Part shown: positions 1 through 9,106 of the stretch, in pieces
How the letters are laid out: each line of letters begins with the position of its first letter
Position numbering within the stretch: position 1 is the stretch's first letter
The notes under the pieces: generated by a model
What the model was told of the DNA's origin: nothing
What the model saw: the letters and a program-made list of their open reading frames with translations, nothing else
The model's database searches: none
Made by a program: the position numbers and the translations under genes
Assembly: GCF_003856975.1 (NCBI RefSeq)
Contig: NZ_CP033107.1
Span: 682,001 to 746,000, forward strand
From: Plantibacter sp. PA-3-X8
GTDB taxonomy: Bacteria > Actinomycetota > Actinomycetes > Actinomycetales > Microbacteriaceae
Direction: 5' to 3'
DNA length: 64,000 nt

Positions 1-1
1 G

Positions 2-2749
2 GTCGCGGTCGGAGGCGCCGACCTCCGTGTCGGGAACGCGGATCTCATCCTGCTCGGCGGTGGCGCCGACGAGCCGGACGTCGCCCTCACGGCGGACCTG
101 GACCGGAACGTGATGCTCGGCGGCCCCGGCTACCCCGGCGGCCGTCCCGGACTCAGCCATCACGCCGGCGGAGCCGCGGAGATCGTCTTCTGCGTCCGCG
201 ATCGCGGATGGACCCACCTGTACGCCATCGGCACCGACGGCAACGGCATCCGCACGGTGATCGCGAACGAGGACGAGGTGGTCTCCGCCCTGTCCGTCGC
301 CCGCGACGCCCGCCGCGCTTCGGTGATCCTGACGACGCAGTCGAGCTTCGGCGAGGTGGCCGTCGTCGATCTGGACACCGGCGAGGTGTCGGTCCTCACG
401 ACGCTCACCGCGGACGCCCTGCCCGACGTCACGGTCCTCGCCGCCGAGCAGCGCGAGTTCCCGATCTCCGACGGCGGCACGGTGCACGGGTGGCTGCTCT
501 CCGCTCCCGAGACCGACGGCGCCGCTCCACTCCTGCTCGACATCCACGGCGGACCCCACAACTCGTGGACCGGCGTCGCGGACAGCGCCCACCTGTACCA
601 CCAGGTGCTCGCGGCCGCGGGCTGGCGGATCCTCACGCTGAACCCGCGCGGTTCCGACGGCTACGGCGAGGAGTTCATGCGCGCCGTCATCGGCGGCTGG
701 GGCAGTGCCGACGGCCCCGACTTCCACGAACCGATCGACGCGCTGATCGCGGAGGGTCTCGTCGACGCCGACCGCCTCGCGGTGACCGGCTACAGCTACG
801 GCGGTTTCAGCACCGCGTACCTCACCGCTCACAGTGACCGGTTCGCGGCGGCCGTCGCGGGCGGTCTGGTCTGCGACTTCACGGCGGTGGCCGGGGCGTC
901 CGACGCCGGAGGCTACCTCGCGAAGATCTCCGTCGGCGGCACGGTCGTCGACGACGCCGAGAAGTTCCTCGCCGCATCGCCGATCAGCGCGGTCGGGAAT
1001 GTGACGACGCCGACGCTCATCCTGCACGGCGCCGAAGACCAGCGCTGCCCGCTCAACCAGGCCGAGCAGTGGTTCTCGGGCCTGCGATCGCAGGAGGTGC
1101 CCGTGCGTCTGGTCTCGTACCCCGGCGCCACCCACGCGTTCGTCGTCACGGGATCGCTCAGCCAGCGGATGGATTACAACCGTCGCGTCATCGACTGGGT
1201 CGAGCGCTACACGCCGCCCGTGCCCGCCCGCTCCGTCGGTCCCGCCCGCGCCGCCCTCGACACCGCCGCCTGGCAGTCCGAGCTCGACGTGCTGCGTGAG
1301 CGATACGGCGTCACCGGCGCGCAGTTCGGCATCGTCGAACTGACCGCGGAGGGTCGACCGCTCTCCCGCACCACGGTCGCCTCCGGAGTCCTGAACGCCG
1401 CGACGGGCGCACCGGCCGGTGTGGACGCCATCTTCCAGATCGGTTCCATCACCAAGGTCTGGACCACCACGCTCATCATGCAGCTCGTGGACGAGGGGCT
1501 GCTGTCGCTGGAGGACACCGTCCGATCCGTGCTGCCCGACTTCGCGCTCGACGACGAGGAGACCGCGGCGAACGTCACCATCAGGTCGCTGCTCTCCCAC
1601 CGGAGCGGCATCGACGGCGACCTGTTCACGAACACGGGGCGCGGCGACGACTGCATCGAGCTGTACGTCGCGACGCTGCAGACCGCCCGCCAGGTCCACG
1701 CCCTCGACGACGGCTTCTCCTACTGCAACTCCGGCTTCGTCATCCTCGGTCGGATCGTCGAGGTGCTCCGCGACGGGCAGTACGACGCGATCCTGCGCGA
1801 GCGGCTCATCCAGCCGCTCGGTCTCGAGCACACCGTGACGCTCCTGGAGGACGTCCCCCGGTTCGCTGCGGCCGCCGGACACCGCCCAGACGGCGTTCCC
1901 GCGTCGGTCTGGCCGATCACCCGTTCGATGGGGGCGGCCGGCAACATCGTGGCGAGCATCGGCGACCTGCTCACCTTCGCCGAGTTGGGGCTCCGCCTGG
2001 GCGAGACCGCCGACGGGACGCGGATCCTCTCCCGCGAGTCCGCCGTGCTGATGCAGCAGGAGCAGATCGACCTGACCGACATCTACCCGTCGCTCACCGG
2101 CTGGGGACTCGGCTGGTTCCTCGAGGAATGGTCCGGTGCACGCGTGTACGGCCACGACGGTGGCACGATCGGTCAGCGTGCCTACCTCCGGGTGTTCCCC
2201 GAGCAGCAGCTCGCGATCGGTCTCCTCACGACGGGTGGCCGCCCGGACGGGCTCTACCATGACCTCTTCGAGAGCGCCGCGTCGACCATCGCCGGGCTGC
2301 ACGCACCGGCGGGAGCCAGTCCGATCGACCGCGCCGAGGTCCCCGCGGAGGTGGCGCTCGGCACCTACGGGACCAGCGGCCTCGGCATCGAGATCCGCGA
2401 GGCCGAGGAGCACCTCGAGATGGTCGTCACCGAGCGGGTCCAGGTGGTGCCTTCGGAGAGCGAACCGGAGGTCGCCACCGCGGCGGCCGAGGCGGCGAGC
2501 GCCGTCACCGAACCAGCGGACCAGAGCGCGGTGGATGCGACCGACGATTCGACGGACGACACCCAGACCGCCGACCCGACACCGACGCCGGCGAACGTCG
2601 TCAAGCTGATGCCGTCCTCCCTTCCCGGCGTCTGGGTGATGCGGGCACCGGGCAGCGCCGGGTGGGCGCAGGTGCGACCGCACCGCGGCGGTACCTACGT
2701 CGGCCTGCGATTCCTGCCGCGTGAGGTCCGTGACGAGGTCGAGGTATGA
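2..2749 (+). CDS. S9 prolyl-oligopeptidase-family peptidase fused to a serine beta-lactamase-like domain (5' partial)
   Basis: The frame is open to the first base, so the start lies upstream. Residue numbers here count from the Met at 110. The upstream part looks like the end of a beta-propeller. An S9 catalytic domain covers about 110-370, with nucleophile Ser229 in GYSYGG, Asp310 (HGAED) and His342 (GATHAF). A class C beta-lactamase/DD-peptidase fold covers about 385-760: SxxK (S446-K449 in GSITK), a YxN triad as Y538-C-N540, and an HDGG motif near 682. A Thr/Ala/Asp/Pro-rich linker and a short tail finish the protein. S9 enzymes cut short peptides. The second domain may act on D-amino-acid peptides or esters; that part is inference. 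The stop overlaps the next start by 4 bp, so it is the first visible gene of an operon. Both catalytic sets look intact, and the fusion is unusual. Confidence 0.85.
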   Translation, partial: VAVGGADLRVGNADLILLGGGADEPDVALTADLDRNVMLGGPGYPGGRPGLSHHAGGAAEIVFCVRDRGWTHLYAIGTDGNGIRTVIANEDEVVSALSVARDARRASVILTTQSSFGEVAVVDLDTGEVSVLTTLTADALPDVTVLAAEQREFPISDGGTVHGWLLSAPETDGAAPLLLDIHGGPHNSWTGVADSAHLYHQVLAAAGWRILTLNPRGSDGYGEEFMRAVIGGWGSADGPDFHEPIDALIAEGLVDADRLAVTGYSYGGFSTAYLTAHSDRFAAAVAGGLVCDFTAVAGASDAGGYLAKISVGGTVVDDAEKFLAASPISAVGNVTTPTLILHGAEDQRCPLNQAEQWFSGLRSQEVPVRLVSYPGATHAFVVTGSLSQRMDYNRRVIDWVERYTPPVPARSVGPARAALDTAAWQSELDVLRERYGVTGAQFGIVELTAEGRPLSRTTVASGVLNAATGAPAGVDAIFQIGSITKVWTTTLIMQLVDEGLLSLEDTVRSVLPDFALDDEETAANVTIRSLLSHRSGIDGDLFTNTGRGDDCIELYVATLQTARQVHALDDGFSYCNSGFVILGRIVEVLRDGQYDAILRERLIQPLGLEHTVTLLEDVPRFAAAAGHRPDGVPASVWPITRSMGAAGNIVASIGDLLTFAELGLRLGETADGTRILSRESAVLMQQEQIDLTDIYPSLTGWGLGWFLEEWSGARVYGHDGGTIGQRAYLRVFPEQQLAIGLLTTGGRPDGLYHDLFESAASTIAGLHAPAGASPIDRAEVPAEVALGTYGTSGLGIEIREAEEHLEMVVTERVQVVPSESEPEVATAAAEAASAVTEPADQSAVDATDDSTDDTQTADPTPTPANVVKLMPSSLPGVWVMRAPGSAGWAQVRPHRGGTYVGLRFLPREVRDEVEV

Positions 2750-3627
2750 GCAGCCGGACGACCGCGGAGGTACCGCGGTCGTCACCATCACCCGCGTCCG
2801 TCCTCGACGAGGCGCAGACGACGGCGGGTCGATACGCCGAGCAGAGCGGGGTCGTCGTCCGCCTGCTCGCGTCGCCCGCCGAGATGGCGGCGGCTGCCGC
2901 CCTCTTGGCCGACGTCTGGGGCATGGAGGCGAAGCACTCGAGGCTCGATCCCAGCATGCTCGTCGCCATGGTGCACTCCGGCAACTACGTCGCAGGAGCG
3001 TTCGTCGACGACGCGCTCGTCGCCGCGTCGGTCGGGTTCTTCCACCCGCCGCTCGCCCACGCGATGCACTCCCACATCACGGGTGTGCTGCGTGCGTACT
3101 CGGGACACGGGATCGGCGCGGCGCTGAAGTTCCACCAGCGCGCCTGGTGCCTTCAGCGATCGGTCACCACCATGACGTGGACGTTCGACCCGCTCGTCGC
3201 CCGCAACGCGTATTTCAACCTCCGCAAACTCGGCGGGCGGGCGGTGGCATACCTGCCCGACTTCTACGGGCCGATGCTCGACGAGCTGAACCTGGGCCAA
3301 CCGAGCGACCGCATGCTGCTCGAATGGGACCTGGCGTCGCCGGTCGTGCGAGCCGCTCCGCTCGAGCAACCGGCGGTCGCGTTGCTGCTCCGCGGTCCCG
3401 AGGGGCCGATCATCGGCTCAGCACCCGCAGACGGCGTCGACGCCATCCGCATCGACCTCCCGGAGGACGTCGAAGCCCTCCGGGCGCGGGACGCGACGAC
3501 CGCTCGTGCCTGGCGCGACGCGTTGCGCTCGGTCACGACAGGACTGCTCGCCGACGGCTGGCAGCTCACCGATTTCGACCGCCGCGGGTTTTACCGCGCG
3601 GAGAGGACCACCCATGCACATCCTTGA
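2746..3627 (+). CDS. GNAT-family N-acyltransferase (COG3375-like)
   Basis: A 293-residue protein with a GNAT core at about 36-200. The acyl-CoA loop has the R/Q-x-x-G-x-G/A pattern in YSGHGIGAALKFHQR, and WTFDPL-x-x-RNAYFNL follows, which is typical of the predicted acetyltransferases of COG3375. The start overlaps the upstream stop (ATGA), and the end runs 14 bp into the next gene. Genes of this class often sit beside N-acylamino acid racemases; in Geobacillus a GNAT member succinylates D-amino acids for the racemase. The same role here is inferred from context. Acyl donor and substrate cannot be read from the sequence. Confidence 0.82.
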   Translation: MSSRTTAEVPRSSPSPASVLDEAQTTAGRYAEQSGVVVRLLASPAEMAAAAALLADVWGMEAKHSRLDPSMLVAMVHSGNYVAGAFVDDALVAASVGFFHPPLAHAMHSHITGVLRAYSGHGIGAALKFHQRAWCLQRSVTTMTWTFDPLVARNAYFNLRKLGGRAVAYLPDFYGPMLDELNLGQPSDRMLLEWDLASPVVRAAPLEQPAVALLLRGPEGPIIGSAPADGVDAIRIDLPEDVEALRARDATTARAWRDALRSVTTGLLADGWQLTDFDRRGFYRAERTTHAHP

Positions 3628-4744
3628 CGTCGAGCTCATCACCGTCCGGCTCCCCCTGGTCAGCCCGTTCACCACCTCCTTCAGCACCCAGACCGAGCGG
3701 ACCCCGCTCCTCGTCAAGGTCACGGCGCTCGAGGACGGCGTCCGCACCGTCGGGTGGGGCGAGTGCGTCGCCCTGAACGACCCGGTGTACTCCGAGGAGT
3801 ACCTCGACGGCGCGCGGTCGATGCTCGAGGGCTATCTGATCCCGATCCTGTTCGCGGCGCAGGCGGCCGGGACGGACATCACCGCGGAGCGGGTCGGCCA
3901 CGTCCTCCGGCACATCGTCGGACACCGCATGGCGAAATCCGCCCTCGAGATGGCCGTGCTGGACGCACAGCTGCGCGCAGCGGGCCGCTCCTTCGCGGAC
4001 TTCTTCGGCGCAACAGTCGACCGGGTGCCCTCCGGGGTGTCCGTCGGTATCCACGAGTCCACCGCGCAACTGCTCGACGCGGTCGGAGGCTACCTCGACG
4101 AGGGCTACGTGCGCATCAAGCTGAAGATCAAGCCCGGCTGGGACATCGAACCCGTGCGCGCCGTGCGCGAGCGGTTCGGCGACATCCCCCTGCAGGTCGA
4201 CGCGAACGCCGCCTACACGCTGCTCGACGCGCCGCTGCTCCGGCGCCTCGACGCCTTCGACCTCCTCCTGATCGAGCAGCCGCTCGCCGAGGACGACCTC
4301 CGGCAGCACGCGCAGTTGGCGACGCTGATGACCACCCCCATGTGCCTCGACGAGTCAATCGTCTCCGCGGCACGCGCCGCCGACGCCATCGCGTGGGGCG
4401 CGGCCGCCATTATCAACATCAAACCCGGCCGGGTGGGCGGGTACCTGGAGGCGAAACGCATCCACGACATCGCGAGCGCGAACGGGGTCGCGGTCTGGTG
4501 CGGCGGCATGCTCGAGACCGGCATCGGGAGAGCGGCCAATGCGGCGCTGGCCGGCATGCCGGGCTTCACGCTACCCGGCGACATCTCCGCGTCCGACCGC
4601 TTCTACCGCGAGGACATCACGGCGCCGTTCGTCCTCGACGGCGGCGACATCGCGATCCCGACCGGTCCAGGTCTCGGGGTCGAGCCGATCCCCGAGGTCC
4701 TCGCCGACGTGACGGTGCACACGGTCACCCTGCGCGCCTCGTGA
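3614..4744 (+). CDS. N-acylamino acid racemase / o-succinylbenzoate synthase family enzyme
   Basis: A 376-residue enolase-superfamily member of the MenC/NAAAR group. The catalytic set is complete and correctly spaced: KxK as K169/K171 (RIKLKIKPG), metal ligands D196 (QVDAN), E221 (IEQPL) and D246 (LDES), and the second base K270 (NIKPGRVGG). The ATG at 3614 is chosen because GAGAGG precedes it and it begins the conserved MHILDVELI. Longer upstream frames are only overlap with the GNAT gene. No other menaquinone gene is nearby, while a GNAT and an M20 hydrolase flank it. N-acylamino acid racemization is therefore more likely than menaquinone synthesis, although many members do both reactions. 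Confidence 0.88.
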   Translation: MHILDVELITVRLPLVSPFTTSFSTQTERTPLLVKVTALEDGVRTVGWGECVALNDPVYSEEYLDGARSMLEGYLIPILFAAQAAGTDITAERVGHVLRHIVGHRMAKSALEMAVLDAQLRAAGRSFADFFGATVDRVPSGVSVGIHESTAQLLDAVGGYLDEGYVRIKLKIKPGWDIEPVRAVRERFGDIPLQVDANAAYTLLDAPLLRRLDAFDLLLIEQPLAEDDLRQHAQLATLMTTPMCLDESIVSAARAADAIAWGAAAIINIKPGRVGGYLEAKRIHDIASANGVAVWCGGMLETGIGRAANAALAGMPGFTLPGDISASDRFYREDITAPFVLDGGDIAIPTGPGLGVEPIPEVLADVTVHTVTLRAS

Positions 4745-5874
4745 CGAACGCGTCGAAGGTCTCCCCGGGGCGGCCGACGGGCGTCGCCCCCGGGAGCTTC
4801 CCCGTGATCGACGGACACAACGACCTGCCCTGGGCGGCCAGGGAGGGTTCCGGGTACGCCGTCGCCGGCTTGGACGGCGACGGCGGCGCATCCGCTTTCC
4901 AGACCGACCTCGCGCGGCTCGAACGCGGCGGCGTCCGAGGGCAGTTCTGGTCCGTCTACGTCCCGGTCGAACTCGCTCCCGGCGATGCGGTCCAGGCCAC
5001 CCTCGAGCAGATCGACTTCGTACACCGGCTGATCGCCCAGTACCCCGAGCGCCTGTCCCTCGCCCGCACCGCCGATGACGTCAGGCACGCCTGGGCGACC
5101 GGACGCATCGCCTCACTCCTCGGCGCGGAGGGTGGACACAGCATCGGCGACTCGCTCCCGACCCTGCGTATGCTCGCACGGCTCGGTGTCCGGTACCTCA
5201 CGCTGACCCACAACGACAACACCCCCTGGGCGGACTCGGCGACGGATGAGCCGGTGCACGGTGGACTCACCGAACGCGGGAGGGAGATCGTCGCCGAGAT
5301 GAACCGCATCGGGATGATCGTCGACCTCTCGCATGTCGCCACGAGCACGATGGAGGATGCGCTCGACGCGACGACCGCCCCCGTGATCTTCAGCCACTCG
5401 TCCTGCCGAGCGCTCTGCTCGCACGAGCGCAACGTCCCCGACGCGGTCCTCGAACGGCTCCCCGGCAACGGCGGCGTCGTCATGGTGGCGTTCGTCCCGC
5501 CCTTCCTGAGCGACGAGTACGCCGACTGGTGGCGCGGCGGTCGGCACGGGCCGAAGCCGACGGTGATCATCGACGACGTCGTCCGCCACATCGAGCATGC
5601 TCGTGATGTCGCCGGCATCGAGCACATCGGACTCGGCGGCGACTACGACGGCTTCGACGACTTCCCGGTCGGTATGGACGACGTGACCTCCTACGCCCGC
5701 GTGCGTGATGCGCTCCGCGAGCGACGGTGGAGCGACGACGACCTGGACCGGCTCGCGGGCCTGAACGCCCTCCGCGTCATCGGCGACACGGAGCGCTCAG
5801 TGCCGGGTGTCACCGACGACCTCGACCGACCGGCACCCGGGAGCGGGCGCACACCATCTCCGGAAGGACCCTGA
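4741..5874 (+). CDS. Membrane dipeptidase-family (M19) zinc dipeptidase
   Basis: A 377-residue amidohydrolase-fold protein starting at a GTG that overlaps the previous stop (GTGA). Zinc-binding motifs are visible: HxD in DGHND (H26, D28), Glu in GAEGGHS, His in FSHSSC, and the late GLGGDYDGFDD. M19 enzymes hydrolyse dipeptides and tolerate a D-residue at the C-terminal position. That fits an operon that appears to process D-amino acids. There is no signal peptide, so it is likely cytoplasmic. It belongs to the same tightly packed transcript as its neighbours. Confidence 0.9.
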   Translation: MTNASKVSPGRPTGVAPGSFPVIDGHNDLPWAAREGSGYAVAGLDGDGGASAFQTDLARLERGGVRGQFWSVYVPVELAPGDAVQATLEQIDFVHRLIAQYPERLSLARTADDVRHAWATGRIASLLGAEGGHSIGDSLPTLRMLARLGVRYLTLTHNDNTPWADSATDEPVHGGLTERGREIVAEMNRIGMIVDLSHVATSTMEDALDATTAPVIFSHSSCRALCSHERNVPDAVLERLPGNGGVVMVAFVPPFLSDEYADWWRGGRHGPKPTVIIDDVVRHIEHARDVAGIEHIGLGGDYDGFDDFPVGMDDVTSYARVRDALRERRWSDDDLDRLAGLNALRVIGDTERSVPGVTDDLDRPAPGSGRTPSPEGP

Positions 5875-5876
5875 CC

Positions 5877-7019
5877 ATGCCAGCGAACGAGACGACGGTC
5901 CTCGACGACACGACCCTGCGACTGCCCGAGATGCTCTCCGACCTGCAACGCCTCGTCGAGACCGAGTCTCCGTCGGGGGATCACGCAGCGGTCGCAGCGA
6001 GCGCCGCCGTCGTCGCGGAGCTGGTCGAGCAGCGACTGGGCCGCACGCCCGAGATGCTCGTGGAGAACGGCTGCACCCATGTCCGACTGCGGTTCGGCGC
6101 GCCTCGGGTGCTCCTGCTCGCCCATCACGACACGGTGTGGCCGCTCGGCTCCCTCGCCGCCCAGCCGTTCTCCATCGTGGACGGGGTCATCCGGGGTCCC
6201 GGGTGCTTCGACATGAAGGTCGGGCTCGTGCAGGCCATCCACGCCATGGCGACGCTCCGCGACCGCGGCGGCGACGAGGCACTCGACGGGATCGAGCTGC
6301 TGGTGACCGGCGATGAGGAGCTCGGCTCCCCCGATTCGCGCGAACTCATCGAGGCGGACGCAGCCGGCTGTTCGGCCGCGCTCGTCCTGGAGGCCTCCGG
6401 TGACGGCGGTGCGCTGAAGATCGGACGCAAGGGCGTCGCGGTGTACCGCCTGGACATCACCGGGCGGGCCGCCCATGCCGGGCTCGAGCCGGAGCTGGGC
6501 GTCAACGCCGGTGTCGAGTTGGCGCACCAGATCCTCCGGATCAGCGGGTTCGGCCGGTCGGCCCTCGGGACCACCGTCACCCCCACCGCCGCCGGTGTCG
6601 GCACCACGTCGAACACCGTTCCGGCAGCCGCGCACCTGCTCGTGGACTCGCGTGCGACGAGTCTCGACGAACAGTCGCGTGTCGATGCCGAGATGCACGC
6701 ACTCACACCGGTCCTGGCCGGGGCGCTGGTCACGGTGGACGGTGCACCGAACCGACCGCCCATGGACCACGAGCACACCGGACCGGTGTTCGCCCGAGCG
6801 CTCCGACTCGCAGGAGAGCACGACCTCGGCCCGCTGACGGGGATCGATGTCGGCGGCGGTTCCGACGGCAACTTCACCGCGGGGATCGGGGTACCCACGC
6901 TGGACGGTCTCGGCGCGGTCGGTGGCGGCGCTCACGCGGCCGACGAGCACGCGCTCGTGGACTCGATCGCCCCGCGGACGGCGCTCCTGGTTCATCTCGT
7001 CGCGGACCTCCTCCCCTGA
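5877..7019 (+). CDS. M20-family metallohydrolase (carboxypeptidase G2 / desuccinylase-like)
   Basis: A 380-residue di-zinc hydrolase. Ligands and catalytic residues: H83-x-D85 (LAHHDTVWP), D112 (GCFDMK), E147/E148 (GDEELGS) and a late His in GGAHAADEHA. The ATG at 5877 is chosen from GGAAGG about 9 nt upstream, 2 nt after the M19 stop. The family includes glutamate carboxypeptidases and N-acyl-L-amino-acid deacylases. With the GNAT and racemase upstream, an L-specific deacylase is the most economical role; that is inference. The gene ends the operon and converges on the polymerase gene. Confidence 0.88.
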   Translation: MPANETTVLDDTTLRLPEMLSDLQRLVETESPSGDHAAVAASAAVVAELVEQRLGRTPEMLVENGCTHVRLRFGAPRVLLLAHHDTVWPLGSLAAQPFSIVDGVIRGPGCFDMKVGLVQAIHAMATLRDRGGDEALDGIELLVTGDEELGSPDSRELIEADAAGCSAALVLEASGDGGALKIGRKGVAVYRLDITGRAAHAGLEPELGVNAGVELAHQILRISGFGRSALGTTVTPTAAGVGTTSNTVPAAAHLLVDSRATSLDEQSRVDAEMHALTPVLAGALVTVDGAPNRPPMDHEHTGPVFARALRLAGEHDLGPLTGIDVGGGSDGNFTAGIGVPTLDGLGAVGGGAHAADEHALVDSIAPRTALLVHLVADLLP

Positions 7020-7026
7020 GCAGGCT

Positions 7027-7090
7027 CGCGAACTGTCACTTCGGCACAGTGCGGGCCGCGCACACCCGCATCAACTGACAGTTCGCGGGC
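7027..7090. repeat. Intergenic inverted repeat, family A, copy 1
   Basis: CGCGAACTGTCA (7027-7038) and its exact reverse complement (7076-7087) flank about 37 bases between two convergent genes. The same 15-nt arm, GCCCGCGAACTGTCA, recurs at 17854-17920. Here it could serve as a two-way terminator, but the second copy sits between tandem genes, so a dispersed repeat is also possible. Confidence 0.6.
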
Positions 7091-8811
7091 TACTTGGCGT
7101 CGGCGTAGGAGGTGACGACAGCGGTGGTGACCGGGAACTCGACCGGCGCGGTGCCGAAGATCAGGCGACCGGCCTCGGCCGCCGCCTCGCGCACGAGGGC
7201 CACGACCCGCTCCGTCTGCTGCTCGGGGCAGTGGACGACGATCTCGTCGTGGAGGAAGAAGACGAGGTGGGCCGACTCGGTGAGCGCGGCCGCCGGACCG
7301 ACCGTCTCTGCGGCGAGCGCCTGCAACCGCGTCCGGAGGCCGGCCATCCAGCACAGCGCCCATTCGGCGGCAGTGCCCTGCACGACGAAGTTGCGGGTGA
7401 AGCGACCCCAGCTGCGCGCCTCCATGCGGGCGCGCTGGGTCGCGGCGGCGTTCGCGCCCTCCATCGATGCGGCCGACTGGATCTCACGCCAGGTCTCGCC
7501 GGGCAGCGGTGACGTACGACCGAGCCTGGTGCTGACCCGCTCGCCGCGTTCACCGGCCCTGGCGGCCGTCTCGACGAACTCGATCGCCCGAGGGAACGCC
7601 CGCGTGAGCCGGGGCAGGAGGCGCCCGCTCTCCCCCGTCGTCGCGCCGTACATCGCGCCGAGCATCGCGATCTTCGCGTGCGGCCTGGTGTCGACCGCGC
7701 CGACGTCGACCATGCCCTGGTAGAGGTCGACGCCGCGTCCGGCATCGGCCATCGCGCGGTCGCCGGACATCGCGGTGAGGATGCGTGGCTCGAGCTGGGC
7801 GGCGTCGGCGACGACGAAGCACCAGCCCTCGTCCGCGAGGACGGCACCGCGGACCTGGTGCGGCAGCTGGAGGGCACCGCCACCGTCGGACGCCCAGCGC
7901 CCGGTGACGACCCCGCCGGGAACGTAGGTGGGACGGAAGCGTCCGTCCTTCACCCAGGTCTCGACCCACGTCCAACCGTTCGCGGTGAGGAGACGCGACA
8001 ACTTCTTGTACCGGAGCAGTGGCTCGATGACGGGGTGCTCGATCTCCTGCAGCTCCCACTGCCGGGTGGAGGTCGCGTTGATGCCGGCACGCTGGAGCGC
8101 CTTGAGGAGTTCGCCCGGTGACTCGGGGCTGAGCTCCTGCACCCCGAGGGCGGCCTTGACCTCCTCGAGGACCGCGGCCAGCTTCGCCGGACGGACACCG
8201 GGCGGCACCTTGGGGCCGAGGGCTTCCGCGAGGATGCGGTCGTGGGCCTCGGCGTCCCACGGGAGACCGGCGAAGGTCATCTCCGTGGCGATGAGGGCAC
8301 CGGCGGACTCGGCGGCGAGGAGGAGTCCGAGCTGCGAGCGTCCCTGCGGTGTCGCGCCGTCGACGGCGTCACGCTGGAGCGTGAACTCGGCGACGGGATC
8401 GCGTTCGCCGCCCGGGAGGTCGAGGTCGAAGAGGGTCCCGACCGCCTCCGCACGCTGGGCGACGCGCGGATCGAGGACCTCGTCCCACGGGCCGGCCGGA
8501 GCCGTCGCGAGGGAAGAGTCGGCGGTGAAGGCGGCGTTGCGGAGGAGGTTGTGGGAGAGCCGGAGGTCGACGCAGCGGGCGACCCGGACACCCGCGGCGA
8601 GGAGCGCCGGGTACCAGAGTGTGGTGTCGTCCCACACCCAGCGCGGCGGGTTCGGCTCGGCTTCGAGACGCCGGACGAAGGCCGCGAGGTCGGCCCGCGG
8701 GATGGTGGTCTCGGAGACCGGAGGTGGCTCGCCGGATGAAGTGGGACGGTCCTCGAGGTGCACGACGCGCACACGGGCGCCGTCGAGCTGCTGGAGGACG
8801 ATGTGCACCAC
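7090..8811 (-). CDS. Family A DNA polymerase (bifunctional 3'-5' exonuclease/polymerase type)
   Basis: A 573-residue stand-alone polymerase related to the Klenow part of Pol I. No 5' nuclease domain is present. Motif A is VADAAQLEPR (the usual DYSQIELR varied), motif B lies around HAKIAMLGAMYGATTG, and motif C is FFLHDEIVVHCP. The N-terminal exonuclease-like region is poorly conserved and may be inactive. Start is GTG at 8811 or the adjacent GTG at 8808; the latter lies 6 nt from a CAGACT hexamer, which would fit leaderless translation. It likely serves repair or gap filling beside a full-length Pol I elsewhere in the genome. Confidence 0.88.
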   Translation of the reverse strand: MVHIVLQQLDGARVRVVHLEDRPTSSGEPPPVSETTIPRADLAAFVRRLEAEPNPPRWVWDDTTLWYPALLAAGVRVARCVDLRLSHNLLRNAAFTADSSLATAPAGPWDEVLDPRVAQRAEAVGTLFDLDLPGGERDPVAEFTLQRDAVDGATPQGRSQLGLLLAAESAGALIATEMTFAGLPWDAEAHDRILAEALGPKVPPGVRPAKLAAVLEEVKAALGVQELSPESPGELLKALQRAGINATSTRQWELQEIEHPVIEPLLRYKKLSRLLTANGWTWVETWVKDGRFRPTYVPGGVVTGRWASDGGGALQLPHQVRGAVLADEGWCFVVADAAQLEPRILTAMSGDRAMADAGRGVDLYQGMVDVGAVDTRPHAKIAMLGAMYGATTGESGRLLPRLTRAFPRAIEFVETAARAGERGERVSTRLGRTSPLPGETWREIQSAASMEGANAAATQRARMEARSWGRFTRNFVVQGTAAEWALCWMAGLRTRLQALAAETVGPAAALTESAHLVFFLHDEIVVHCPEQQTERVVALVREAAAEAGRLIFGTAPVEFPVTTAVVTSYADAK

Positions 8812-8957
8812 CCCAGTCTGCCGTCACCCGCCGACCTCGCCCGACGCGCGCACTCGCTGGAGACACGAGACCCGGACGGAATCGCGCGTTCCATCCGGGT
8901 CTCGTGCACTCCGCGAGGTACGGGCCAGCGTCTGCAGAGCGCCGACCGCGATGGGAT

Positions 8958-9023
8958 CGGTCCCTGAGCCTGTCGAAGGGCCATCAGTCTCATCGCTTGC
9001 ACTTCGACAAGCTCAGTGACCGG
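8958..9023. repeat. Dispersed inverted repeat, family B, copy 1 (paired arms)
   Basis: Two arms, 8958-8980 (CGGTCCCTGAGCCTGTCGAA...) and 9001-9023 (ACTTCGACAAGCTCAGTGAC...), form an imperfect inverted repeat of about 23 bp. The sequence type CCCTTCGACA(A/G)GCTCAGGGACC is a widespread bacterial intergenic repeat and recurs in this window at 21216 and 22464. The rest of the 8812-9106 gap holds only the short upstream regions of the two divergent genes; no gene is seen there. Confidence 0.6.
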
Positions 9024-9106
9024 GGAAAGGTCGGTGACCGCGGTAAGGCCCTGGAGACGGGACATCCCCCCTATGGGGGTGGGCGCAGCGGTGCCAGACT
9101 GCGAGC

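Noticed and set aside
2601..2984. A small minus-strand frame over the junction of the first two operon genes
   Set aside because: It is antisense to two well supported coding regions and has no ribosome site or recognisable domain.
3754..4740. An in-frame extension of the M19 dipeptidase into the racemase gene
   Set aside because: It reads as Arg/Pro/Gly-rich shadow; the GTG at 4741 overlaps the previous stop in the usual coupled manner.
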